Shown: in pieces, positions 33,453-45,956 of the stretch
Numbering within the stretch: the first letter of the stretch is position 1
Layout: every line of letters starts with the position of its first letter
NCBI GenBank assembly: GCA_027923505.1
Contig: BROI01000011.1
Span: 124,001-188,000 of the forward strand
Direction of reading: 5' to 3'
Source of the DNA: Mayamaea pseudoterrestris
Taxonomy: Eukaryota; Bacillariophyta; Bacillariophyceae; Sellaphorales; Sellaphoraceae
Length of the DNA stretch: 64,000 nt
The notes under the pieces: generated by a model
The model's input: only the letters and a program-made list of their open reading frames with translations
Databases searched by the model: none
What the model was told of the DNA's origin: nothing
Made by a program: the position numbers and the translations under genes

Positions 33453-34140
33453 CTGAATGAAAAATTAAAGAAAGAAGGACGTAGATGAATGAGCGACTCG
33501 ACGACGAACAACATGAAGGCATGAACATACTCCTATAATGGCAACGAAGCGACAAGCGACCTTGGTCGAGCAAGCAGCATTCAGATACGCATATCAATTG
33601 TCGCCACTCAATGGCTTTGTAGTGTATACGCAAATCCTCTCAGCCTTGATCCGATTGGAAATCGGACCTGTATGACCTGCACGGAAGAGTTGTCGTATCA
33701 GATATGTATATAAACGTACAGTCGTTGCATAGCTAATATCATCAGCGCTCATTATTAAGGCTGTAAGTTATGTTTAGGTATGAATAAAGATGCAAGTGGA
33801 TAGTAGACGCAGCAAGACGGAAAAGGAGTCAATTCTGTGATGGTTGATGGTTGATGGAGTGGATGCCTCGTTGAGCTTCAGCGGCGCGGCGGTCACAAGA
33901 TCGTGGCGTGACAAGCACAAAATGTCCCAAATGACCGCATGGCGTCATATAATATTGCCTCGGAAACACGACCAACGACAACTTCAACTTGGAACGTCTT
34001 CGCGTTCCCGCGACGGTATCGTTAACCGTCACAAATACTCCTACCATAGCCAGCGTCACCTGCCACAGTATTATAACTATCGAATGCCATGGTTGCGCAC
34101 CACCAAACTATGGTAACCTAGTAGTGTACCAATTTAAAAG
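33453..34140. other. Spacer between the globin gene and array 2
   Basis: 688 bp. Upstream of the globin on its strand, so it should include that promoter. No coding region, RNA gene or array unit is convincing; the first weak array-2 similarity begins near 34140. Confidence 0.4.
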
Positions 34141-37100
34141 TGGACTATGTGCCACATAGAAAGGAAGCTCTGCTATGAATCCCAACCAATCAAACTATGG
34201 CCCTGATTGTCTCTTTATCCATTGCTACCTTTAGAAAAGTTATAATTGAGGTGCTATGACACATACAATTTTAATCAACTCATGCTTTTTAAGCAAAACA
34301 GAAGTAAATAGGCTGTATTGCCATGCAACTGTATGCCGTGCAGTAGCAGCGGCAGCACACCAAGAACCTTGGACAACTCCATCATTTACAGCATTGCCAC
34401 CTTCAACCAAGGTATTGGTAAGGTTACACAACTTTACAGATTTGGCGGTCATGCATATCCTTCAAGTGTTGGGAATAGATTTGCTAGCTTCCACATAGCT
34501 AAGGAGCATGCTGCCACACCATGCCACACCATACCCAGCGGCCCGACAAACCACAGAGCTGTGGGAGTAGATGTGCTACTCGGCAAGGAAGCTCTGCTTA
34601 CAAGTCCAAACCAATCAAAAGAAGGCCCTGATTGTCTTGGTAGCCATTTCCACCTCTAGTAAGGGTATAAGTGAGGTACTATGACACATTCAATTTAGGT
34701 CAACTCATGTTTTTAAAGCAAAACAGGAGTAGATAGGCTGTATTGCCATGCAACTGTATGTCATGCAGCAGCAGCAGCGGCAGCGCACCAAGAATGTTGG
34801 CCATCTCCATCATTTGAAGCATTGCCACCTTCAACCCAGCTACTAATGCGGTGAAATGACCTTTACATATTTGGCGGTCATGCATATACGTCAAGTGTTG
34901 GGAATAGATCTGCTAGCTTCCACATAGCTAAGTAGCATGCTGCCACACCACAAAACACCACACCTAGTTGCTCTGGACATCCCCATCAAATATAAGCATT
35001 GCCACCATGGGCCAAACTATCAATGAAGCCTACAAAACCAAACAAACCTGGCAAGCTCAAGTTTTGGGAAAGCTGTGGGAGTAGATGGGCCAAATAGAAC
35101 AACAGCGCAGTCTATGAATCCAAACCAAACAAACTATGGCTCTGATTGTCATTTTAGCCAATGCCACCATTCAACAAGGTATACGTGAGCTACTATGACA
35201 CATGCATTGTTGGACAATTCATGTGTGCCTGGCAAAACAGGAGTAGATACACTGTATTTTGTGCGACTGTATGTCACACAGCAGCAGCGGCAGCACCCGC
35301 AAAACTTTGGCCATCCCCATCATGTGAAGCATTCCCACCTTTCAAAAAGCTTTTGGTATGGTCAGTCAACCTCTACAACCTTGGCGGTCATGCAAATCCT
35401 TCAAGTTTTGGGAGTAGACATGCTAGCTTCCACATAGCTAAGTATCCCATATGTCGCCACACCACACCACGCCACCAGGTATGCTGGGCATCCCCATCAA
35501 TAACCAACATAGCCACCATGGGCCAAACTATCAATAAGGCCAACTAAACCAAACAAACCTGGCAAGCTCAAGTTTTGGGAAAGCCGTGGGAGTAGATGGG
35601 CCAGATAGAACAACAGCGCAGTCAATGAATCCAAACCAATCAAACTATGGCTCTGATTGTCATTTTAGCCATTGCCACCTTTTGACAAGATATACATGAA
35701 GTACTATGACACATTCAATGTTGGACAACTCATGTGTTCCTGGCAAAATAGGAGTAGATACGCTGTATTTTGTGCGACTGTATGTCACGCAGCAGCAATC
35801 GCAGCAGCAATGGCAGCACCCGCAAACTTTGGCCATCCCCATCATGTGAAGCATTCCCACCTTTCAAAAAGCCTTTGGAATGGTCAATCAACCTTTACAA
35901 CCTTGGCGGTCTTGCAAATCCTTTAAGTTTTGTGAGTAGACATGCGAGCTTCCACATAGCTAAGCATCCCATACGTCGCCACACCACACCACACCACCAG
36001 CTCCGCTGGGCATCCCCATCAATTACCAACATTGCCACCATGGGCCAAACTATCAATGAGGCCTACAAAACCAAACAAACCTGGCAAGCTCAAGTTTTGG
36101 GAAAGCTGTGGGAGTAGATGGGCCAAATAGAACAACAGCACAGTCTGTGAATCCAAACCAATCAAACTTTCGCTCTGATTGTCATTTTAGCCAATGCCAC
36201 CTTTCAACAAGGTATACGTGAGCTACTATGACACTTTCAATGTTGGACAACACATGTGTTCCTGGCAAAACAGGAGTAGATACGCTGTATTTTGTGCGAC
36301 GGTATGTCACACACAACAGCAGCGGCAGCACCCGCAAAACTTTGGCCATCCCCATCATGTGAAGCATTCACACCTTTCAAAAAGCTTTTGGTATGGTCAA
36401 TCCACCTCTACAACCTTGGCGGTCATGCAAATCCTTCAAGTTTTGGGGTTAGACATGCAAGCTTCCACATAGCTAAGTATCCCATATGTCGCCACACCAC
36501 ACCTTGCTACCAGGTCTGCTGGGCATCCCCATCCATTACCAACATTGCCACCATGAGCCAAACTATCAATGAGACCAACAAAACCAAACAAACCTGGCAA
36601 GCTCAAGTTTTGGGAAAGCTGAGGGAGTAGATGGGCCAAATAGAACAACAGCGCAGTCTATGAATCCAAACCAATCAAACTATGGCTCTGATTGTCATTT
36701 TAGCCATTGCCACCTTTTGACAAGATATACATGAAGTACTATGACACATTCAATGTTGGACAACTCATGTGTTCCTGGCAAAACAGGAGTAGATACGCTG
36801 TCTTTTGTGCGACTGTATGTCACACAGCAGCAGCGGCAGCACCCGCAAAACTTTGGCCATCCCCATCATGTGAAGCATTCCCACCTTTCAATAAGCTTTT
36901 GGTATGGTCAATCAACTTCTACAACCTTGGCGGTCATGCAAATCCTTCAAGTTTTGGGAGTAGACATGCTGGCTTCCACATAGCTAAGTATCCCGTATGT
37001 CGCCACACCACACCACCAGGTCCGCTGGGCATCCCCATCAATTACCAACATTGCCACCATGGGCCAAACTATCAATGAGGCCTACAAAACCAAACAAACC

Positions 37101-40100
37101 TGGCAAGCTCAAGTTTTGGGAAAGCTGAGGGAGTAGATGGGCCAAATAGAACAACAGCGCAGTCTATGAATCCAAACCAATCAAACTATGGCTCTGATTG
37201 TCATTTCAGCCAGTGCCACCATTCAACAAGGTATACGTGAGCTACTATGACACATTCAATGTCAGACAACTCATGTGTTCCTGGCAAAACAGGAGTAGAT
37301 ACGCTGTATTTTGTGCAACTGTATGTCACACAGCAGCAGCGGCAGCACCCGCAAAACTTTGGCCATCCCCATCATGTGAAGCATTCCCACCTTTCAAAAA
37401 GCTTTTGGTAAGGTCAATCAACCTCTACAACCTTGGCGGTCATGCAAATCCTTCAAGATTTGGGAGTAGACATGCTTGCTTCCACATAGCTAAGTATCCC
37501 ATACGTCACCACACTACACCACCAGGTCTGCTAGGCATCCCCATCAAATATAATCATTGCCACCATGGGCCAAACTATTGATGAGACCAACAAAACCAAA
37601 CAAACCTGGCAAGCTCAAGTTTTGGGAAAGCTGTGGGAGTAATTGGGCCAAATAGACCAACAGCGCAGTCTATGAATCCAAACCAATCAAAGTATGTATC
37701 TTTTTGTTATTTTTGCCAATGCCACCTTTCAAAAAGGTATACCTGAGGTACTATGACACATTCAATGTTGGACAACTCATGTGTTCCTGGCAAAACAGGA
37801 GTAGATACGCTGTATTTTGTGCGACTGTATGTCACGCAGCAGCAATCGCAGCAGCAATGGCAGCACCCGCAAACTTTGGCCATCCCCATCATGTGAAGCA
37901 TTCACACCTTTCAAAAAGCTTTTGGTATGGTCAATCCACCTCTACAACCTTGGCGGTCATGCAAATCCTTCAAGTTTTGGGAGTAGACATGCGAGCTTCC
38001 ACATAGCTAAGCATCCCATACGTCGCCACACCACACCACACCACCAGCTCCGCTGGGCATCCCCATCAATTACCAACATTGCCACATTGGGCCAAACTAT
38101 CAATGAGGCCTACAAAACCAAACAAACCTGGCAAGCTCAAGTTTTGGGAAAGCTGTGGGAGTAGATGGGCCAAATAGAACAACAGCGCAGTCTATGAATC
38201 CAAACCAATCAAACTATGGCTCTGATTGTCATTTTAGCCAATGCCACCTTTCAACAAGGTATACGTGAGCTACTTTGACACATTCAATGTTGGACAACTC
38301 ATGTGTTCCTGGCAAAACAGGAGTAGATACGCTGTATTCCATGTGACTGTATGTCACACAGCAGCAGCGGCAGCATCCACAGAACTTTGGCCATCCCCAT
38401 CATGTGAAGCATTCCCACCTTTCAAAAAGCTTTTGGTAAGGTCAATCAACCTCTACAACCTTGGCGGTCATGCAAATCCTTCAAGTTTTGGGGTTAGACA
38501 TGCAAGCTTCCACATAGCTAAGTATCCCGTACATTGCCACACCACACCTTGCCACCAGGTCCGTTGGGCATCCCCATCAATCACCAACATAGCAACCATG
38601 GGCCAAACTATCAATGAGGCCTACAAAACCAAACAAACCTGGCAAGCTCAAGTTTTGGGAAAGCTGTGGGAGTAGATGGGCCAAATAGAACAACAGCGCA
38701 GTCTATGAATCCAAACCAAACAAACTATGGCTCTGATTGTCATTTCAGCCAGTGCCACCATTCAACAAGGTATACGTGAGCTACTATGACACATTCAATG
38801 TCAGACAACTCATGTGTTCCTGGCAAAACAGGAGTAGATACGCTGTATTTTGTGCAACTGTATGTCACACAGCAGCAGCAACAGCATCCACAAAACTTTG
38901 GCCATCCCCATCATGTGAAGCATTCCCACCTTTCAAAAAGCTTTTGCTATGGTCAATCAATTTCTACAACCTTGGCGGTCATGCAAATCCTTCAAGTTTT
39001 GGGAGTAGACATGCTAGCTTCCACATAGCTAAGTATCCCATACGTCGCCACACCACACCACACCACCAGGTCCGCTGGGCATCTCCATCAATTACCAACA
39101 TAGCCACCATGGGCCAAACTATCAATGAGACCAACAAAACCAAACAAACCTGGCAAGCTTAAGTTTTGGGAAAGCTGTGGGAGTAGATGGGCCAAATAGA
39201 CCAACAGCGCAGTCTATGAATCCAAACCAATCAAAGTATGTATCTTTTTGTTATTTTTGCCAATGCCACCTTTCAAAAAGGTATACCTGAGGTACTGTGA
39301 CACATTCAATGTTGGACAACTCATGTGTTCCTGGCAAAACAGGAGTAGATACGCTGTATTCCATGTGACTGTATGTCATACAGCAGCAAAGGCAGCACCC
39401 GCAAAACTTTGGCCATCCCCATCATGTGAAGCATTCCCACCTTTCAAAAAGCTTTTGCTATGGTCAATCCACCTCTACAAACTTGGTGGTCATGCAAATC
39501 CTTCAAGTTTTGGGAGTAGACGTGCTAGCTTCCACATAGCTAAGTATCCCATACGTCGCCACACCACACCACACCACCAGGGCCGCTGGGCATCCCCATC
39601 CATTACCAACATTGCCACCATGGGCCAAACTATCAATGAGACCAACAAAACCAAACAAACCTGGCAAGCTTAAGTTTTGGGAAAGCCGTGGGAGTAGATG
39701 GGCCAAATAGAACAACAGCGCAGTCTATGAATCCAAACCAATCAAAGTATGTATCTTTTTGTTATTTTTGCCAATGCCACCTTTCAACAAAGTATACCTG
39801 AGGTACTGTGACACATTCAATGTTGGACAACTTATGTGTTCCTGGCAAAACAGGAGTAGATACGCTGTATTCCATGTGACTGTATGTCATACAGCAGCAG
39901 CAACAGCACCCACAAAACTTTGGCCATCCCCATCATGTGAAGCATTCCCACCTTTCAAAAAGCTTTTGCTATGGTCAATCCACCTCTACAACCTTGGCGG
40001 TCATGCAAATCCTTCAAGTCTTGGGGTTAGACATGCTAGCTTCCATATAGCTAAGTATCCCATAAGTCGCCACACCACACCTTGCTACCAGGTCTGCTGG

Positions 40101-43100
40101 GCATCCCCATCCATTACCAACATTGCCACCATGGGCCAAACTATCAATGAGGCCTACAAAACCAAACAAACCTGGCAAGCTTAAGTTTTGGGAAAGCCGT
40201 GGGAGTAGATGGGCCAAATAGACCAACAGCGCAGTCTATGAATCCAAACCAATCAAAGTATGTATCTTTTTGTTATTTTTGCCAATGCCACCTTTTAACA
40301 AAGTATACCTGAGGTACTGTGACACATTCAATGTTGGACAACTTATGTGTTCCTGGCAAACCAGGAGTAGATACGCTGTATTCCATGTGACTGTATGTCA
40401 TACAGCAGCAGCAACAGCACCCACAAAACTTTGGCCATCCCCATCATGTGAAGCATTCCCACCTTTCAAAAAGCTTTTGCTATGGTCAATCCACCTCTAC
40501 AACCTTGGCGGTCATGCAAATCCTTCAAGTTTTGGGGTTAGACATGCTAGCTTCCACATAGCTAAGTATCCCATACGTCGCCACACCACACCACACCACC
40601 AGGGCCGCTGGGCATCCCCATCCATTACCAACATTGCCACCATGGGCCAAACTATCAATGAAGCCTACAAAACCAAACAAACCTGGCAAGCATAAGTTTT
40701 GGGAAAGCCGTGGGAGTAGATGGGCCAAATAGAACAACAGCGCAGTCTATGAATTTAAACCAATCAAAGTATGTATCTTTTTGTTATTTTTGCCAATGCC
40801 ACCTTTTAACAAGGTATACCTGAGGTACTGTGACACATTCAATGTTCGACAACTCATGTGTTCCTGGCAAAACAGGAGTAGATACGCTGTATTCCATGTG
40901 ACTATGTGTCACGCAGCAGCAGCGGCAGCACCCGCAAAACTTTGGCCATCCCCATGATGTGAAGCATTCCCACCTTTCAAAAAGCTTTTGGTATGGTCGA
41001 TCAACCTCTACAACCTTGGCAGTCATGCAAATCCTTTAAGTTTTGTGAGTAGACATGCTAGCTTCCACATAGCTAAGCATCCCATACGTCGCCACACCAC
41101 ACCACACCACCAGCTCCGCTGGGCATCCCCATCAATTACCAACATTGCCACATTGGGCCAAACTATCAATGAGGCCTACAAAACCAAACAAACCTGGCAA
41201 GCTCAAGTTTTGGGAAAGCTGTGGGAGTAGATGGGCCAAATAGAACAACAGCACAGTCTGTGAATCCAAACCAATCAAACTTTCGCTCTGATTGTCATTT
41301 TAGCCAATGCCACCTTTCAACAAGGTATACGTGAGCTACTATGACACTTTCAATGTTGGACAACACATGTGTTCCTGGCAAAACAGGAGTAGATACGCTG
41401 TATTTTGTGCGACTGTATGTCACGCAGCAGCAGCAGCACCCGCAAAACGTTGGCCATCCCCATCATGTGAAGCATTTTCACCTTTCAATAAGCTTTTGGT
41501 ATGGTCCATCACCCTCTACATCCTTGGTGGGCATGCAAATCCTTCAAGTTTTGGGAGTAGACATGCTAGCTTCCACATAACTAAGTATCCCATACGTCGC
41601 CACACCACACCTCGCCACCAGGTCTGCTGGGCATCCCCATCAATTACCAACATAGCCACCATGGGCCAAACTATCAATGAGGCCTACAAAAACAAACAAA
41701 CCTGGCAAACTCAAGTTTTGGGAAAGCTGTGGGAGTAGATGGGCCAAATAGACCAACAGCGCAGTCTATGAATCCAAACTAAACAAACTATGGCTTTGAT
41801 TGTCATTTTAGCCAATGCCACCTTTTGACAAGATATACGTGAAGTACTATGATACATTCAATGTCGGACAACTCATGTGTTCCTGGCAAAACAGGAGTAG
41901 ATACGCTGTATTCCATGTGACTGTATGTCACGCAGCAGCAGCAGCAACAGCATCCACAGAACTTTGGCCATCCCCATCATGTGAAGCATTCCCACCTTTC
42001 AAAAAGCTTTTGGTATGGTCAATCAACCTCTACAACCTTGGTGGTCGTGCAAATCCTTCAAGTTTTGGGAGTAGACATGCTAGCTTCCACATAGCTAAGT
42101 ATCCCGTACATTGCCACACCACACCACCAGGTCCGCGGGGCATCCCCATCAAATAAAAACAATGCCACCATGGGCCAAACTATCAATGAGACCAACAAAA
42201 CCAAACAAACCTGGCAAGCTCAAGTTTTAGGAAAGCCGTGGGAGTAGATGGGCCAAATAGAACAACAGCGAAGTATATAAATCCAAACCAATCAAACTAT
42301 GGCTCTGATTGTCATTATAGCCGTTGCCACCTTTTGACAAGATATACGTAAAGTACTATGACACATTCAATGTTGGACAACTCATGTGTTCCTGGCAAAA
42401 CAGGAGTAGATACGCTGTATTCCATGTGACTGTATGTCATACAGCAGCAGCAACAGCAGCCACAAAACTTTGGCCATCCCCATCATGTGAAGCGTTCCCA
42501 CCTTTCAAAAAGCTTTTGCTATGGTCAATCAACCTCTACAACCTTGGCGGTCATGCAAATCCTTCAAGTTTTGGGAGTAGACATGCTAGCTTCCACATAG
42601 CTAAGTATCCCGTACGTCGCCACACCACACCTCGCCACCAGGTCTGCTGGGCATCCCCATCAATTACCAACATAGCCACCATGGGCCAAACTATCAATGA
42701 GGCCTACAAAAACAAACAAACCTGGCAAACTCAAGTTTTGGGAAAGCTGTGGGATGGGAGTAGATGGGCCAAATAGAACAACAGCGCAGTCTATGAATCC
42801 AAACCAAACAAACTATGGCTCTGATTGTCATTTTAGCCTATGCAACCTTTCAACAAGGTAAGCGTGAGCTACCATGACACATACAATGTTGGACAACTCA
42901 TGTGTTCCTGGCAAAACAGGAGTAGATACTCTGTATTCCATACAACTGCATCTGTATGTCACGCAGCAGCAGCGGCAGCACCTGCAGAACTTAGGCCCTC
43001 CCCATCATGTGAAGCATTCCCACCTTTCAAAAAGCTTTTGGTACGGTCAATCAACCTCTACAACCTTGGTGGTCATGCAAATCCTTCAAGTTTTGGGAGT

Positions 43101-44210
43101 AGACATGCTAGCTTCCACATAGCTAAGTATCCCGTACATTGCCACACCACACCTTGCCACCAGGTCCGTTGGGCATCCCCATCAATCACCAACATAGCAA
43201 CCATGGGCCAAACTATCAATGAGGCCTACAAAACCAAACAAACCTGGCAAGCTCAAGTTTTGGGAAAGCTGTGGGAGTAGATGGGCCAAATAGAACAACA
43301 GCGCAGTCTATGAATTTAAACCACTCAAACTATGGCTCTGATTGTCAATTTAGCCAATGCCACCATTCAACAAGGTAAGCGTGAGCTACCATGACACATA
43401 CAATGTTGGACAACTCATGTGTACCTGGCAAAACAGGAGTAGATACGCTGTATTTTGTGCGACTGTATGTCACGCAGCAGCAGCGGCAGCACCCGCAAAA
43501 CTTTGGCCATCCCCATCATGTGAAGCATTCCCACCTTTCAATAAGCTTTTGGTATGGTCCATCACCCTCTACAACCTTGGTGGGCATGCAAATCCTTGAA
43601 GTTTTGGAAATAGACATGCTAGCTTCCACATAGCTAAGTATCCCATACGTTGCCACACCACACCTCACCACCAGGTCCGCTGGGCATCCCCATCAATTAC
43701 CAACATAGCCACCATGGGCCAAACTATCAATGACGCCTACAAAACTAAACAAACCTCGCAAGCTCAGGTTTTGGGAAAGCTGTGGGAGTAGATGGGCCAA
43801 ATAGAACAACAGCACAGTTGATGAATCCAAACCAATCAAACTTTGGCTCTGATTGTCATTTTAGCTGATTGTCATTTTAGCCAACACCACCTTTCAACAA
43901 GGTATACATGAGGTACTTTGACCCATACAATGATGGACAACTCATGTGATCCTGGCAAAACAGGAGTAGATACGCTGTATTTTGTGCAACTGTATGTCAC
44001 AGAGCAGCAGTGGCTTCACCCACAAAACTTTGGCCATCCCTATCATGTGAAGCATTCCCACCTTTCAAAATGCTTTTGGTATGGTCAATCAACCACTACA
44101 ACCTTGGCGGCCATGCAAATCCTTCAAGTTTTGGGAGTAGACATGCTAGCTTCCACATAGCTAAGTATCCCGTACACCGCCACACCACACCACCAGGTTC
44201 GCTGGGCATC
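34141..44210. repeat. Satellite array 2: about 20 units of roughly 511 bp, each a trimer of ~170-bp modules
   Basis: The phrase CAGGAGTAGATACGCTG recurs about every 505-520 bp from 34.7 kb to 43.97 kb. Inside one unit three related modules can be seen, marked by GGAGTAGATACGC, GGAGTAGACATGC and GGAGTAGATGGGC at spacings of about 171, 173 and 161 bp (for example 36786, 36957, 37130, next unit 37291). Modules B and C also share the phrase CATCCCCATCA before their start. Length differences between units lie partly in a CAG-rich tract. Left-edge units (34.1-35.0 kb) are most diverged. Plus-strand open frames of 141-150 codons recur in about eight units. Confidence 0.95.
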
Positions 44211-44517
44211 AGACAGTCCTATTGGCAGGACTTGGAGACTAGATAGGCTAGTGATGAATGCATTGCACGTTCTACATTATGAGACAATACCTGTTAACTG
44301 ACAGCTATCAACTTGCACCTCTCTGGCCGTTGGAGTGGGTTATGGCAGCCTGCTACTGTGGACAAGCCCGGGGCCATGGAATTCAGGCAGTCCCTGTGGC
44401 AGAACTTGAGACTAGATGGGCTAGTAATCAGCGCATTGTACTTTCTGTATCATGAAACAATGCCGGTCAACTGCCAGCTTTCAATCTATACCTCTCTGGC
44501 CATTGGAGTGATGGGCG
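44211..44517. repeat. Two diverged copies of a third tandem repeat, period about 174 bp
   Basis: The stretch from CAGTCCTATTGGCAG (44214) recurs, diverged, from CAGTCCCTGTGGCAG (44388). Shared pieces include GAGACTAGAT, ATGGGCTAGT/ATAGGCTAGT, GAGACAATACC/GAAACAATGCC and CCTCTCTGGCC-TTGGAGTG. It abuts the right end of array 2 but is a different sequence. Confidence 0.8.
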
Positions 44518-44652
44518 ACCGTAGGGCAATCGAACGAAAGTCGCAATATCGTACCGTGACTCGCTTTTAGTCATTCGCCACGCAAAAATGGCACGGGCGA
44601 AGAACGACCATGGCGACCATACCGATTATTCTGCCGACGACAATCACCCAAT

Positions 44653-45537
44653 ATGAGCGACCCTAGAGCTTCGATGCATCATTCACATACAGATACAACT
44701 GCATTTAATACAAGCAGAGATGTAGCTACTGTGTCATGTAGTCCGCTGACGAGCGCATCGAGTACCCAAGCCGTCTCACCAAGAGCAGCACCTACATCAT
44801 TCATATTCGCCTACGGCTCGCTCATTTGTCCTCATAGTCGCGCCTTGACAGCTCCATCCATGGCGAACGTGCAAGCCATTCCAGTCCGCGTCTCTCACTT
44901 GGAGCGCCATTTCAGCATGCCGACTGGATCATGGACCGCCATGGGCGTCAGGTATCGACGCCACGCCACCTGCGTTGGCGTTTTGCTCGCAGTGACCAAG
45001 CAGGAGCTCCGACGGTTCGACAAGCGCGAGCTTGGTTATGATCGCAATCTACTTCCGCCGGAGCATGTCGAGTATTTGGAAAATGATGGTAATGTTCAGC
45101 AGCAGCATATGGATGCAGAATCTGCACCGCCCAAACTAATTTGGGTCTACATTCAGCAACGGCACGTTCCGCCGTCAATACGAAACCCCATTGCGCAAAG
45201 CTACGTTGACATTATACTGCGCGGGTGTTTGACCATTTCCGAAGATTTCGCCAAGGAATTCATCTTGACGACGGGTGGATGGTACATTGCTAGTGGCGAT
45301 GCGGCTACATATAAGATTTTCGATGCGAAACAACCTGCAACTGCTACATTCGACCGAGCCACGGCAAACGGCGAGCGGCAGCAGATGCAAGTACATTGGG
45401 TGAATGATCGGCACGATCCTCTCTACATTCGGGCCGACGCTGAGTATTCGATGCAAGCCGCTCGCGTTTTGGATGCATTGCTGCAGCTGCTCGTACCGCT
45501 GGCCATGGAGCGCCGAAAAGTGTATGGAAAATCTTGA
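44653..45537 (+). CDS. Gamma-glutamylcyclotransferase-like (AIG2/GGCT fold) protein
   Basis: 294 residues. After a Ser/Thr-rich N-terminus of about 48 residues, the fold begins with FIFAYGSLICP; the YGSL motif (54-57) binds substrate in this family. RFDKRELGYDR at 121-131 carries Glu126, which matches the catalytic acid position in the family signature (F-D-x-R-E-x-G-Y). The rest is an elaborated C-terminal part with YVDIILRGCLTISEDFAKEF, as seen in GGCT-like proteins that act on small gamma-glutamyl or related metabolites. The exact substrate is not predictable. Single exon, just right of the repeat arrays. Composition matches the neighbouring genes. Confidence 0.8.
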   Translation: MSDPRASMHHSHTDTTAFNTSRDVATVSCSPLTSASSTQAVSPRAAPTSFIFAYGSLICPHSRALTAPSMANVQAIPVRVSHLERHFSMPTGSWTAMGVRYRRHATCVGVLLAVTKQELRRFDKRELGYDRNLLPPEHVEYLENDGNVQQQHMDAESAPPKLIWVYIQQRHVPPSIRNPIAQSYVDIILRGCLTISEDFAKEFILTTGGWYIASGDAATYKIFDAKQPATATFDRATANGERQQMQVHWVNDRHDPLYIRADAEYSMQAARVLDALLQLLVPLAMERRKVYGKS

Positions 45538-45956
45538 CTATGACGCTATCATGCATTTGACAACGGTTATACAACTTGACAGCATGATTTTGTGCTTTTT
45601 GACGCAGCGCAGGCATCTATCATTTGTGACAATGACTGCACAAGATCTTGCTTCAGCTTCATCTGACGCAATGGCACCGCGATTGTTAGCGCTGACTATC
45701 TAAATTAAACAATTTATGTTCGCGTACACACAATGTATAATTTGGTATTGGAAGCCCTTGATGTTTGTACGCGTAGCTCCTTTGAACAGCAGTGAATAAT
45801 CAATCAAGTACCGGTCCGTCATTAATATCGATACGACATATTTCCGACGTGTTGGAACGACATCCATCACTCCTTTTTCTTGCCGACATTTCATCACATC
45901 CATCGCACCTTTATACAAATTCTTCAGCTCCAGTCAGGCCACTGATATATTTCATC
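45538..45956. other. Intergenic spacer, no gene seen
   Basis: 419 bp between two plus-strand genes. The zinc-finger gene's frame is open back to 45792, but the peptide there is not protein-like and the ATG at 45957 is preferred. Confidence 0.4.

Noticed and set aside
33453-33633. Upstream exon for the globin gene
   Set aside because: GTATGT near 33526 and TTCATTCAG before the ATG could frame an intron, but none of the possible upstream frames has an ATG without an intervening stop.
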